This document shows positions 36,893-49,334 of a stretch of DNA of 64,000 nt, piece by piece; within the stretch, counting starts at the first letter, position 1, and every line of letters starts with the position of its first letter. Where the stretch lies: assembly GCA_930367205.1 (NCBI GenBank), contig CAKNEZ010000002.1, positions 1,398,343-1,462,342 on the forward strand, read 5' to 3'. The translations under genes and the position numbers were made by a program. This DNA is from Acanthosoma haemorrhoidale. Lineage: Eukaryota; Arthropoda; Insecta; Hemiptera; Acanthosomatidae. The notes below the pieces were generated by a model. The model made no database searches and was not told the DNA's origin. It saw only the letters and a list, made by a program, of their open reading frames with translations.

Positions 36893-38233
36893 TTATTATT
36901 ATTATTTTGTTCCGGCATTTGTGCACCACGGCCTCAGTGAGACCTATTGTGCGCCGTCCATGTCCCTGTCCTATATATGTGACAGGCCCACGGCCCTTGC
37001 AAATCTGAGGATACCGAATGGATCGATCAGTTCACATAGTTTGGGGTCTACAATGCGATCACTACCAAAGTGAAGGTATCGCCTTCTAGCTAGGTTATCA
37101 CAGTCACATATTATATGACGTGCCGTTTCTCCCTCTTTCTTGCAGAATCTGCAGATTGGTGATCCAACTATCCCCAAATTAAAGAGGTGTTTGTTTAACC
37201 GACAGTGACCTGTATAGAGTCCTGTCACACTTTTGAGTGTCCACCTGTCCATTGATAGAAGTGCTGAGCTTCTTCTCTTACAGGGTCCATCAAGAAACAG
37301 TTTTGAGTGTTCCTGTTTCTTAGTTTCTCTCCAAGAGAGTCTTGCCCTGTCCTCTAAAGCTAATTTTATACGCCTTTTAGCGTAGCTGAGACTGATACCA
37401 CATATGGGTTCAGGTGCAAGAGGTGTCTGTTCTGAGCCCACCCTTGCAAGGCCATCTGCCTTCTCATTGCCTGTGATGCCTGTGTGTCCTGGCACCCAGT
37501 CGATTCTAACCTTATTGGCTAGCGAGAGTGTATTTAGGTTGTTTTTGCACTCCTCAACCAAATAAGATCTGGTCGTATAGCTTCTCAGGGCGCCAATTGC
37601 AGCCTGGCTATCCGTGAAAATTGTGATCAGTCTGTTTCTTACACCCTCCCCAATTAAGGTTTGGGTACAGACATTGATCGCCATCACTTCGGCCTGAAAG
37701 ACCGAGGTGTGTCTACCTAAAGGAATAGAAATCCCAGATTCTGGTTTATCTTTCCTCCATATGCCGGCCCCTGATCCGTTTTCTGTTAGTGAGCCGTCTG
37801 TATAGCAATTAATCCCATTACACAGTTTATGTGGTTTGGTCTTTGTGTTTACCGCACAGTATAAGACGTCTGTGTGTTTCTTAACTTGTAGGTCAGAGTG
37901 CATTGACAGCACCTCGTCCTCATCAATTCTTCTGAACAAGTTCCCATGCCCCATGTGAGTCATGACTTTGGATCTTGTTCCTGATTTCGCAAGTCTGTAA
38001 GCCACGTTCAAGGCTTGCGCTTCTACTTCTATGTGCAGTGGATTCAAGTTCAATAAGACTTCCATTGCAGCAGTAGGAGTTGTACTCATGGCACCAGTGA
38101 TCATGAGACATGAAAGCCTCTGTAATTTGCCAAGCAAAGTTTTATTTTTACTAATGCTACCTCTGTGCCACCACACCATAGAGGCATAGAGCACCATTGG
38201 TCTCACTGCTGCGGTATATAGCCAGAATAACAT
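36893..38233 (-). mobile_element. 5'-truncated I/LOA copy 2
   Basis: Minus-strand copy of the 3' end of the element at 24899-30275, beginning with the TAA-repeat tail and ending inside ORF2 at the MLFWLY segment. The 12-bp repeat AAATTAGTATTA flanks it (36881-36892 and 38234-38245; the left end merges with the tail). A few substitutions distinguish it from the full-length copy. Confidence 0.92.
36971..38233 (-). pseudogene. I/LOA ORF2 C-terminal part (RT thumb and RNase H)
   Basis: A 420-codon open frame, nearly identical to the C-terminal third of the ORF2 at 24982-28581. It has the RNase H residues in CYTDGSLTENG, QAEVMAI and FTDSQAA and the CCHC finger near the end. Lacking endonuclease and the RT palm, it is an inert by-product of incomplete reverse transcription. 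Confidence 0.9.
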
Positions 38234-38245
38234 AAATTAGTATTA

Positions 38246-39802
38246 AATTCTACTTCATAATGCTTCCCCTCCCCTAACATATACTTTAACCAGGCCCGTG
38301 AAAGTGACCACTTTATTATATTATATGTGTTTGTTTAAATTAATGCGCGTCTTACAATTTGAACCAAATTCGTGGGTAAAATCATCCTTCATAGCAACAC
38401 CTCACGTCAGGGCCTTGAAATGCTACATCTTGCTGTTGTCGTACAAAGGGTAAATCACCGATCCAAGTTGTCTGGTCTCGTGCGTGTGATTTAGTTTGAC
38501 CGATAACAGCTATGTCACTTCGAAACCAAAAAAAATCTTTGGGCTGCTCTCAGCCAGCCACAGCTGAGGAAGCATATTTTTTATATCGGGATTTTCTTAT
38601 CGAAGATTTCGAGTCCTTCTGCACTCTCTCACTATCCGTCGATGGAGTTTGGAACCCAGAACAAGCAATACCACAGATTTTTTTAACCAATACATCTTAA
38701 TATTCGAGCTGCTCTCACATGTATCCTTCAAAAATCAGAATTTAAACATTTAAACAACTGGTGAAAATTCCTGCATTTTATGCCCTATTTATGGCCTGCG
38801 ACAGTGGTTGTAAATTTCATTTAGCATGTGATTAACCATTTTTTATATTATCTCGACTCGAAGAGTTCCCTATAAGCCTCTATTAAGTAATTACTAGTAA
38901 GTAAGGTCAATTCATAGTAGCAAAGTGTTTCCAAACTTTCAAATGCAAAGCTTTCAAAGAAAAACAGCTAAAGAGCTATCTTTGTCAAACTCTCTCGATA
39001 GGTTATTGACTAGGCTAACGGGCGTACAAGGATGGCTTGGGTGTAAAGCGGACTTCCGGAGATCCATGGGGTCCATGGAACGATCCTCGCCCTGCCCACT
39101 ATATAATGATTAATTACACACTGAGATCAATACACCAGTTATTAGTTATTAATACAGTGCTCATGTTTGGTTTTTATATTGAATAATTAAATGCCATGAG
39201 TTGTAAAACAATGGGACTTTCATGTTAAATTAGAAATTAGGGCTAGAAAACATTTTTTTAAATTGAAAAAAAAAACTTTAATCTTCTCACGCAGTGCATG
39301 CACATGCACATTAGCACGATACCCTCGATTGATTCATGGACTAACTACTAAATGCCTGGATCCGTGGCAGAGGCTAATGAAGGCCATCGGGTCTGTCATT
39401 ATGCAAATGACGATGTGTTGCCAAGTGCACTGTTAGTCTGTCCCCTGCGCAATGCACAGCCTATCTATGCATCTGTCAATAGCTATGCACAGAATGATAC
39501 TTATCCTTGTATTACATGCATTATTGTTGTATTATTTTCCTATATAGACTAGAAGATCCGAGGATCTGTAGTCTCTGACTCCAGTTAGTTTATTATTACT
39601 TTTAAATATTAAAATTTGTTACAACTGTACATCTGTCTTGATAAATGAATTGAAAAAGAACATTTTATCTTGGAAATTAAATGTAAATTTTTTCTTTCGC
39701 CGATGATACAAGCAAGTCTCATGAATAATAATAAGTTTAGTGAATCAATTAATTACTGAGTAATATCAAAATTATAATAGAAATTTTATTGAATATTCTA
39801 AC
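38246..39802. other. Gene-poor AT-rich region
   Basis: No gene is supported; short open frames at 38512-38700, 38925-39113 and 39352-39552 show no domain. The region is not visibly similar to other parts of the window. Confidence 0.5.
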
Positions 39803-40662
39803 TACCATCCCATAAAAGGAGGAGTTCCACAGGGTAGTGTCATGGGTCCCATCCGCTATAACCTATACACCGCTGATGTCCCCTCTACCCGCAATACCTT
39901 CTTGGCCACATTTGCAGATGACACTACCGTCTTGTCATCCCACCCAGACCCCGATATAGCATCCCATAACCTTCAAAAAAACCTTGATGAGATCGAGCAT
40001 TGGTGAAACCAATGGCGGATCAAAGTTAATGAAACAAAATGTTCCCACATTACCTTCACCCTCTGCCGCAAGTCTTGTCCACCAGTTTATTTTAATTCCA
40101 TTCCTCTCCCTGTATCCGAGACAGTAGGGTACTTAGGCTTCCATCTCGACAAACGACTGACCTCGAGGCTAAAAAACAATAACTAAAGAGACACTTTGGT
40201 CAACTGTACAGACTACTTCAAACGACATCCCATCTCTCAATAGAAAATAAATTGCTAATATACAAAGCTATACTTAAGGCAATCTGGACCTACGGAATAG
40301 AGCTATGGGGGACAGCAAAAAAGTCAAGCTTATCCAATCCTTTCAATCAAAAGTCCTGAGAACTATAGTAAATGGCCCCTATAACGCCGGCAACAAAACT
40401 CTTTATTACGATCTTAATATACCTTACATTCTTGAACTCATCAAGTCCTGGCAATGGCTGTTGCTCCAATCAAGTACTGAGCGTATGTGGCTCTCGCGCT
40501 CTTGGTCAGCCTCCACTTGCTCGTATCCGGTGACGCGGCCCAAGACTCTGCTTCCTCTTTCGCATGTGAGGGAGGTGACAACCATGTGAATTTGGGAGGC
40601 TCTGGGCTGTTTGTATATACTGTACGAATGAGCGAGTGAATGAAAATTGTAAATATGGTATA
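39803..40662 (+). pseudogene. Jockey-type RT fragment and 3' end (second family, copy 2)
   Basis: Reverse-transcriptase sequence begins with GGVPQGSVMGPIRYNLYTAD and continues through TFADDTTVLSS (the FADD active site near 39915). It goes on to the WRIKVNETKCSH and YLGFHLDKRL segments, broken by several stops. It then enters the C-terminal region near TYGIELWGTAK. From about 40455 it jumps, with a deletion of roughly 110 bases relative to 60648-61250, into the shared 3' UTR. This is the longest copy of the family here and identifies it as Jockey clade. Confidence 0.8.
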
Positions 40663-42674
40663 TTAAGCGTGGTCGAATGCTTTCAGTATCCAAGCCTTTA
40701 AACATCCTAAGAATTTAAAAATCAAATCTTAACAAAAAAATAAATATATTAAAAAAATCAATAATTGTGAAGTACAGTATATTTGGTCGTCTCTCTGTCA
40801 AGTGTAATACATACATTTTAATTTAGGAATTAATATAAATTTAATGAAACAGAAAAAATATTTTTTTCAATATTGTTGAAAATTGTCACTTAAAGAAATA
40901 CTTATGTAAGTTACTTCAAGAACCATGTACAATCTCGTCACACCTCCTCTATGTTTGGTTGCATCTGTGCCACAACTTGATTATCCAGCTACTGTTTCGT
41001 TTAAAAATAATATTACGTAAAATAAATTGGCCTCCTGTTATCTTTGCTTTTGGATTACGTTCGAGCCTAATAGCAGAATATATTCTTATAATGACTGATG
41101 ATTGATGCAATATAAGTAAGAGATCCCTGAGGACGAAGTGTGGATAATGACCAGTACTAAATAGTATTCTGAAAAGTAATGGTCGTTATGAAAATCTATT
41201 TAGGTAGGGTCGTGAGGGACCGGGTCTATTGTGTGGGTTTCAATTCGCGATGCGAGGTCGAGACCGTCTGGGTCAGTCAACCGTGAATGGGCCTCAGAAA
41301 AAGGCATGAATGCCCGGACGTTAAACTCATTATACCACCGGGTTGTTTTTGTTTTGTTTTGATTTTTTTTAGGGGGTTTTGAAAGTGTGTTTTATTTTCC
41401 CCAGCTCTCCTTTTAGTCAAAATATTGGGACGTCTGTTTTCGCCGATAGAGTGTTTTCTATGTCATTCGGTGGCCCGAAGGTGAGGCTCTACTTTCAAAC
41501 TGGTACACGCCTATTGTCTTTTGTTTCAGTCTGTATGTATACACGGTTGTATTCAATGTATCACCACTATTAAAACAAACTAAAATAAAATTCAAATTGT
41601 TCAAAAACAAATGTCTCAGAATCAGAAATAATTACCCTTACTACAGCAGAATTTTCCAATTAAATAACCCAGCCCTGAATCCACTAATTAAATAAATAGT
41701 AAATTACACTAACTATATCCACATGAGAACCAAAAAGATTTTGTATACATTGTAAAAGGTGTTTTTGGTGCCAAAGTATTTGGAGCTGATTTTATACGAG
41801 CTCAATCCTCTGAATTCAGATATGGCATTGGTTTTTGCCAAGGAGCTCGGATTTCTAAGATGTAACATTTTAGTGAAATGTACACTACACTATTTTATGA
41901 TAAATCCATGAATCGGGGAGAAAGGGGTGGGGGCGATGTGCGCGCCGCCCCCGGGTCAATAGTGCGGGGTGGGGAGGTATATCGACCCGCCACATACTGG
42001 CCGGCACCGCTCCCGGCTATCTCTTCCAACTGTCGTCTCTCCGCCACCTTCAGCCAGCGGGCTGATCATCCATTCAAGAAATGTACCATGGATCAATGAG
42101 GGGAAATGACACATGGAATAGTAAACATAAAACCATATCATAACATATCAATAATAAGACAAATCATTTCATAACAAAAAAATGTCAGAGGTCCTGCCGT
42201 GTGGTTTACGAGGCAAATCTTCCTTCATGGGCCGATCATTGACTGTTGAACTGGGAATGATAATGGTACTCCTCCCCTCTGAGCTATCCCGGGTGTCCCC
42301 TACCTGCTCTAAGCCGGGATATTTCAGGGCATCAAACGCTAACAGGCAAGCAAGCTATATCAGGATTAATTCAAAATACCCTATCTGTGCATCGTTCATT
42401 CAACCAAAAAGGTTATTAGCTAATTTTAGCGGATGTCATGGAATTAGACGCTTGGGATGCAGGGGTTACTTGACGCAGTGTTGCCACATACAGGCAAGGG
42501 ACTAATCACTAATGTGCCTAGTGCTTAATGATTGACATTATCCAAGTAGAGATATCACGTGGGTAGAAGAGAAGTAGTGCACAGAACTTGTCATGTATTG
42601 CGGGTCTCAAGCTTGTAATTTCGAGACGGCGACTACATACAAATGGATCTTGGAACATAAAAAGAAATGTTTAT
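40663..42674. other. Gene-poor region before the nested gypsy locus
   Basis: No gene is supported. A GC-rich island at about 41920-42080 and another moderately GC-rich piece at 41210-41330 (ending near ATGCCCGGACGTTAAAC) stand out and may be repeat fragments of unknown type. Confidence 0.45.
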
Positions 42675-42679
42675 GCACC

Positions 42680-42862
42680 TGTTATGTATAATTAAAACTA
42701 ATGACTATTTAATATAATTGAAACCCTTATATCATGTAACCATTATTTGTAACCTTGTTGTAACCTTTATATAAATATACTTCATGTTCTCGCTCCAAGC
42801 CACGTGTACGTTATCAATTATTTTATTACCCGTTTTTTCCCATGATTTATCTAAACATATCA
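42680..42862 (+). repeat. 5' LTR of outer gypsy element
   Basis: Runs from TGTTATGTATAATT to AACATATCA; one base differs from the 3' LTR. ATTGGCGACGAG, a likely primer binding site, follows directly. Confidence 0.93.
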
Positions 42863-43052
42863 ATTGGCGACGAGAAAAAGCTGATTAAACTATCCGAGTT
42901 TCAAGTTCACGGACATTGCCAGTAGTTCGTATTCCTTGTATACGCGGTAAGTCGTAATTTTTACCGCGAGTGCTTTTCCGTTGTACTTTTTCGCTGTTTT
43001 ATCCGTTTTCCATTTTATTTATCGTTCGGATTAATTATCAAGATCATCAAGA

Positions 43053-43720
43053 ATGGATGCACAACAATTTCAAGAATTCATGGGTGTGCTTACATCACTT
43101 CTAAGCTCTCAAACATCAAGTAAACAAAACCCCAAGTCAGACACGAACAACCTCGCAAATGTGAGTATTTTTGAAAACTTTGATTCAAAAAAAGAGAAAT
43201 TTTCATGTTATATGGAACGTTTCGAGAATTATTGCACAATGAAAAATTTAGTCGATCCCACAAAGAAAGCTCAGCTCTTGTGTGGTTCTGTGGGTAGTAT
43301 ACATTACAATGCACTCACCGTATTCCTTGGACCAGAAAAACCTGTCACGTCCCTTGATTGTAAGACACTTGTTTCTAATCTCATGACCATGCTGACCCCT
43401 GAACGTAGCGCAATTGTGACCCAACACTATTTCTTGAACATTACCCAGAAAGAAAATCAGTCGATTTCCGAATTTGTTGCTGCGTTACAGCGAGACATAT
43501 GAGATTGTGAATTCAAAGTAGAATGTAATTCCGACTCGTGTAAAAATTCAGAGGGGAAGAAAACAAGTATCTCGGTGAATGATATTTTCCTCAGAGCTCA
43601 GTTCATTCGAGGATTACGTCATAACTGGATAAGGGAACAGCTTCTGCAGTCAACTGTGACTGGTTTTGATAAAATTTTAGCCAAAGCCACTGCACTAGAG
43701 GGCTCTTTGCTCACTACTCG
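43053..43720 (+). pseudogene. Outer gypsy gag, N-terminal part
   Basis: An ORF of 149 codons (43053-43502) begins MDAQQFQEFMGVL and has a gag-capsid-like central part (FENYCTMKN, LCGSVGSIHYNAL, then NITQKENQSISEFVAALQRDI). It stops at 43500-43502 and carries on in the same frame with a second open piece ending near AKATALEGSLLTTR. At about 43720 it is cut by the inner element. Together it formed the capsid part of Gag. Confidence 0.75.
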
Positions 43721-43849
43721 AAATGGATTGCACATTATTCTGATAAAATTAGATCACTGACCAACTCTAAGACCTTCCCTCTGGATCATCAAACTACTAA
43801 AGATTTTGAAAACCTAAAACTAAGTATTGCTGAAGCTGCAGTTACCACA

Positions 43850-44830
43850 ATGAATGACAATGAACAGATGGTAGTAGAGACAGATGCTTCAGACGTCGCC
43901 TTGGCCGCAACTTTGAGTCAGGGTGGTCGGCCTGTGGCGTTCTTCTCACGGACACTCACTAAGTCTGAACGTGCACACCCTGCAATTGAGAAGGAAGCAG
44001 CTGCAATTGTGGAATCTCTCAAGAAATGGAGATCTTTTCTTTTGGGTAGACATTTTCAACTACTAACTGATCAACAAGCACTCTCTTTCGTATTCAACCA
44101 AAAACACTCAAGAAAAATAAAAAATGATAAAATTCTACGTTGGCGACTCGAATTGGCTCCTTTCCAATTCGATATAACCTACCGCCCTGGAAGAGAAAAA
44201 ACGAAGGCTGATGCCCTATCTAGAGTTTGTAGCTCCATCTCCAATGATCGACTGTTGGAGTTGCATCGATCTCTCAACCATCCCGGTATCACAAGAATGG
44301 TTCACTGGCTGCGGTGCAGGAATCTCCCATTTTCAGTTGAAGATGTTAGAAGGGTCAACTCAACTTGTTCGGTTTGTGCCGAAGTCAAACCCCGTTTTCA
44401 CAAATCTCAAGGTACTCTCATCAAAGCAACTATTACTTTTGAACGAATAAATGTAGACTTCAAGGGTCCAATCCCCTCGAAGACGAGGAATTACTACATT
44501 CTGACCATCATAGACGAATATTCTGGATTCCCATTCGCCTACGCTTGTAAAGACACAACCTCTGGCACTGTCATAAAATGTTTTACAGATCTTTTTATGC
44601 TTTTTGGGACTCCAGCTTATGTGCACTCGGACAGAGGTTCCTCCTTTATTTCGCGAGAATTAATATCATTCCTACATTCCAACGGAATAGCCACTAGCAA
44701 CTCAACGCCCTATAATCCTCAAGGGAATGGACAGGTGGAGCGTTTGAATGGTACCTTGTGGAAAACCATAAATCTAGCTCTCAAGACGAAAAATCTCCAG
44801 ACTCGCGATTGGGAAGAAGTTCTCCCGTAA
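43850..44830 (+). pseudogene. Inner gypsy RNase H and integrase
   Basis: A 326-codon open frame. RNase H starts at VVETDASDVALAATLSQ, with the A-I-E-K-E segment and LTDQQAL following. The integrase HHCC domain (LHRSLNHPGITRM, then CSVCAEVKP) and core Asp/Asp/Glu (INVDFKGP, HSDRGSSF, NGQVERLN) are present. The frame stops at 44828-44830; integrase C-terminal sequence continues in 44852-45040 and 45122-45376, separated by stops. The upstream RT is missing. Confidence 0.82.
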
Positions 44831-45398
44831 GCTCTTCACTCCATTAGGTATTTGTTATGCACTGCCACGAATTGTACTCCTCATCAACGATTCTTTAGTT
44901 TTCCTCGCCGAACCTCAAACGGAGAGGCTTTACCTACTGGGCTTACCACACCTGGGCCAGTACTCATCAAACGAAACATACGGTCCAGCAAGTATGACGA
45001 CTTGGTAGAAGAAGCAGAACTTCTAGAAGCTAACCCCTAATATGCATGTATTAGGCGGAAAGATGGCAGTGAATCAACTGTCTCTCTACGACAACTTGCC
45101 CCTAGAGGAAACACGGATCTATTGCTAAAAGCTGAAGCCCCTCCACTTATTGAAGAACGAAGAGAAATCTCTCAAATTCGACCTAGCCCTGAAGGAGCTG
45201 GAACAGGTCGAGCTGAAGCAGGTCTACCGTTCACCCTAGATCTGAATAACTCCAGTCCTCGAAATATCAATCGGAAAGTTCAAATTGACCTACCTTCACC
45301 TGACACTGAAACCTCAAGACCTAGACGAACTCTCAAGCCTCCTGCTTATCTGAAGGATTATGTAACCAAGTTTTAGTTCAAAATATAGAGGGGGAGAA

Positions 45399-45541
45399 TG
45401 TGATGAAATGGAATGCTTAATATTCCATATGTTCAATTGTTCAAATTTATTTTCAACTCTGTCATTACTGTCTGTAGTTTATAATAAATAAAAGCCTAAT
45501 TTCTGGTCTTAAATGTATTTATTATCAGTACAAATACAACA
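45399..45541 (+). repeat. 3' LTR of inner gypsy remnant
   Basis: A 143-base LTR from TGTGATGAAATGG to AATACAACA, preceded by a purine tract. An inverted relative lies at 11857-12014. Confidence 0.82.
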
Positions 45542-46319
45542 TACAGGTACTTCATCTTTCTCTAGTGACACGTATCACCTATCTGGATCATTAAAAGACC
45601 GTTCGTCCAACTGCCCTGATTCTCGTAATAAATTTCATTCATCAGGAGCCAAAAATAGATCCCACAGCCGAAGTAGAATAGATTATAAAGCATTAGGGAT
45701 TCGTGACATATGTACAAGGTGTGCTAGAAATAATCATAGACTAGCAGACTGTCACGTTGATTATGATAAAGCTCATTGCACGTCATGTAACCGTAAGGGA
45801 CACGTTTCACGAGTTTGTATCACCACCCTGTCACAAAATAAAAAACCTAGTTACGTATCATCTGCAAATGCAATTTCTCACGTCAACGCTGAACATCAAT
45901 ACGGCATTTCATATCTTAAAGACCTTTTCGAAGTAAACCCCGACTCCGATAAATATATCGTTACCGTCCAAATCAATGGAAAACCCCAGCTCATGGAGGT
46001 CGATTCAGGAGCAAGATTTTCTCTCCTAAACGAGGATGATTTTAGGAAATTGAATTTGGAACTAGAAATCCAACCAACAAATACCATTTTTCGAGCGTAC
46101 TCAGGCAACGAAATTCTTCCGAGAGGAAAAGTGGAGGTAACAGCCACATATAAAGGTAGAAATGCGTGTGGTGACCTGTATATTGTTCCGTCTGGCCATA
46201 CAACATTGCTTGGGTGTCAATGGATTAGAGATTTAATGATTGAATGGAGAGAAATTGATACCACCAAAAACCATATGTCAAGTGTACTTGCGGTGGGCTG
46301 TGTCGCTGCGCCTGGCTAG
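45542..46319 (+). pseudogene. Outer gypsy gag C-terminus and protease
   Basis: After the inner element the outer frame resumes. A zinc-knuckle pair (CTRCARNNHRLADC and CTSCNRKGHVSRVC) is followed by the retropepsin, with VDSGARFSLL as active site (D-S-G) and LLGCQWIRDL as the C-terminal signature. The frame ends at 46319. The apparent start upstream at 45513 lies inside the inner LTR and is not real. Confidence 0.8.
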
Positions 46320-46975
46320 ATAATAGCTGAGTTCCCAACTGTCTTTGCCGAGGAAGTTGGTTGCATTCCAGATTATGAAGTTAAGCTGCAGCTACGACAA
46401 GGGGAAAAACCTAGTTTCACAAGAGAACGCCATTTACCTTATGCTCTACGAGAACGTGTTGAAAAAGAATTCGATTCCCTGGAAGCTACTGGAATAATTT
46501 TGCCGGTTACAACGAGTGATTGGGGATCACCATTAGTTGTTATCCCAAAACCAGATGGTGGTGTACGCTTATGCGTTGATTATAAATCAGGTGTCAATAA
46601 AAAGATTAATTTCAGCTAACTTTCCCATACGAAAAATAGAAGATGTGTTACACAGTCTACGCAATTCAAGGTATTTTTGTAAAATTGATTTATATAAGGC
46701 GTACTTGCATGTAAAAGTCTGTCCAGATAGTGCAATGATCCAAACCATAGCAACACACCGTGGCGTGTATAGAATGAACCGCCTCAGTTTTGGCATCAAG
46801 TCTGCACCAGCCGAGTTCAATCGCATAATGTCTCAAGTTCTTCAGGGGTTGCCAAAATCAGAAGCATATTTTGACGACATAATATGCCATGGAGCAACTT
46901 TGGAAGAATGTACTCAAAATTTGCGCGCCTGCCTCAAACGTCTTGCTGACCACGACCTACATGTCAACCAAAGTA
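46320..46975 (+). pseudogene. Outer gypsy reverse transcriptase, 5' part
   Basis: RT sequence runs over two frames: 46320-46618 with SPLVVIPKPDGGVRLCVDYK, then 46620-46975 with CKIDLYKAYLHV (first catalytic Asp), FGIKSAPAEFNR and EAYFDDIICHG. The active site thus reads YFDD. A frame change lies near 46590-46620. An I/LOA copy interrupts the thumb at 46975. Confidence 0.82.
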
Positions 46976-48547
46976 TTATTATTATTATTATTATTTGTTC
47001 CGGCATTTGTGCACCGCGGCCTCACTGAGACCTATTGTGCGCCGTCCATGTCCCTGTCCTATATATGTGACAGGCCCACGGCCTTTGCAAATCTGAGGAT
47101 ACTGAATGGATCGATCAGTTCACATAGTTTGGGGTCTACAATGCGATCACTACCAAAGTGAAGGTATCGCTTTCTAGCTAAGTTATCACAGTCACATATT
47201 ATATGACGTGCCGTTTCTCCCTCTTTCTTGCAGAATCTGCAGATTGGTGATCCCACTATCCCCAAATTAAAGAGGTGTTTATTTAACCGACAGTGACCTG
47301 TATAGAGTCCTGTCACACTTTTGAGTGTCCACCTGTCCATTGATAGAAGTGCTGAGCTTCTTCTCTTACAGGGTCCATTAAGAAACAGTTTCGAGTGTTC
47401 CTGTTTCTTAGTTTCTCTCCAAGAAAGTCTTGCCTTGTCCTCTAAAGCTAATTTTATACGCCTTTTAGCGTAGCTGAGGCTGATACCACATATGGGTTCA
47501 GGTGCAAGAGGTGTCTGTTCTGAGCCCACCCTTGCAAGGCCATCTGCCTTCTCATTGCCTGTGATGCCTGTGTGTCCTGGCACCCAGTCGATTCTAACCT
47601 TATTGGCTAGCGAGAGTGTGTTTAAGTTGTTTTTACACTCCTCAACCAAATAAGATCTGGTCGTATAGCTTCTCAGGGCGCCAATGGCTGCCTGGCTATC
47701 CGTGAAAATTGTGATCAGTCTGTTTCTTACACCCTCCCCAATTAAGGTTTGGGTACAGACATTGATCGCCATCACTTCGGCCTGAAAGACCGAGGTGTGT
47801 CTACCTAAAGGAATAGAAATCCCAGATTCTGGTTTATCTTTCCTCCATATGCCGGCCCCTGATCCGTTTTCTGTTAGTGAGCCGTCTGTGTAGCAATTAA
47901 TCCCATTACACAGTTTATGTGGTTTGGTCTTTGTGTTTTCCGCACAGTACAAAACGTCTGTGTGTTTCTTAACTTGTAGGTCAGAGTGCATTGACAGCAC
48001 CTCGTCCTCATCAATTCTTCTGAACAAGTTCCCATGCCCCATGCGAGTCATGACTTTGGATCTTGTTCCTGATTTCGCAAGTCTGTAAGCCACGTTCAAG
48101 GCTTGCGCTTCTACTTCTATGTGCAGTGGATTCAAGTTCAATAAGACTTCCATTGCAGCAGTAGGAGTTGTACTCATGGCACCAGTGATCATGAGACATG
48201 AAAGCCTCTGTAATTTGCCAAGCAAAGTTTTATTTTTACTAATACTACCTCTGTGCCACCACACCATAGAGGCATAGAGCACCATTGGTCTAACTGCTGC
48301 GGTATATAGCCAGAATAACATTCTGGGTTGTAGTCCCCAGGTCCTACCCACAGCCCTTTTACATGCATAGAGGCATCGAAGTGCCTTCATAGTAGTATTC
48401 CTGATGTGTTTAGACCAGTCCAATTTTCTATCCAGAGTAACCCCTAGATGCTTTACCTCACTACAAATGCTTACCTGTGTCCCCCCTATATAGGGTGGTC
48501 TAACTATAGCATTTCTTTTGTTAGTGAAGATACAGAGATTTATCTGT
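46976..48547 (-). mobile_element. 5'-truncated I/LOA copy 3
   Basis: Minus-strand copy of the I/LOA 3' end with its TAA-repeat tail at 46976-46996. It ends inside ORF2 near the NLCIFTNKRN segment. The flanking duplication is short, probably AAGTA (46971-46975, 48548-48552). It interrupts the RT of the outer gypsy element. Confidence 0.9.
47059..48423 (-). pseudogene. I/LOA ORF2 C-terminal part, copy 3
   Basis: A 454-codon open frame, nearly identical to the end of the full-length ORF2 (24982-28581), including all RNase H motifs and the CCHC finger. Homologous sequence extends a further 120 bases upstream, without a start. A handful of substitutions (for example in the CRFC finger region and in the LARKRY segment) set it apart from the other two copies. 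Confidence 0.9.
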
Positions 48548-49334
48548 AAGTAAGTGTTCTTTCTTTGAAGAAAAAATTGAGTACCTAGGTCATGTTGTGG
48601 AGCACAACCAGATTCGAAAATTCCCTGAAAATGTTCGAGCTGTCAACAATATGCCACGCCCTAAAGATGCTGACGGAGTTCGTAGATTTCTGGGACTTCT
48701 TACATATTACTCACAATTTTCAGCCTTGTCATTCCCCCTCCACAGGTTGTTGCAGAACAATCAACGATTTTCATGGACAAGTGATTGTGAAGCCTCCTTT
48801 TTGAAATTAAAGGCAGAGCTTTGTAGTGACCGCGTTCTGATTCCATTTGACCCTACTTCACCAGTCATGCTTACATGTGATGCTAGCCCAGATGGCGTTG
48901 CAGCAGTTCTAAGCCACCCCGTAGATGATGCTGAAAGACCTATTGCCTATGCTTCCCGCTCACTCTCATCTTCAGAAGCTAATTATAGCCAGCTAGACAG
49001 GGAAGCTCTTGCTATTATTTTTGGTGTAAATCAGTTTTATGATTATGTTTTTGGCTCACAGTTCACCCTAGTAACAGACATTCAACCACTATCAAGAATT
49101 TTTCAGCATAATAAACAATTGCCACGCATGACAAGCGCACGATTGTTGCGATACGCCTCATTCCTGTCAGGATTTGATTATAAAGTAAAATTCAAATCTG
49201 GCGAAAATTATAAAAATGTTGATTGCCTTTCACGAGCTCCTGCTCATGCTATCCATACATCAACTGACACCTTGATGGGAGAAGAAGTTCACCAAATTTT
49301 TTCTGAACAAATTGTTCATATCTCAAGAAATTAA
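48548..49334 (+). pseudogene. Outer gypsy RT thumb and RNase H
   Basis: Immediately after the I/LOA copy the thumb resumes (KCSFFEEKIEYLGHVV, RFLGLLTYYSQF). It passes into an RNase H of the gypsy type: LTCDASPDGVAAVLSH, then SQLDREALAIIFGV and VTDIQPLSRIF. The frame from 48597 is open to a stop at 49332-49334. Confidence 0.82.

Larger units (their letters stand above)
43721..45541 (+). mobile_element. Inner gypsy remnant lacking its 5' half
   Basis: The fragment starts abruptly inside an RT thumb region. It goes through RNase H and integrase to a Pol stop at 45374-45376, a purine tract (AGAGGGGGAGAA, about 45387-45398) and one LTR (45399-45541). There is no 5' LTR, gag or protease, and no target duplication can be defined. 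Its LTR matches the inverted copy at 11857-12014. Confidence 0.82.

Noticed and set aside
41878..42141. Overlapping ORFs in the GC-rich island at 41920-42080
   Set aside because: Both strands are open because of base composition; no family recognised, probably a repeat fragment.
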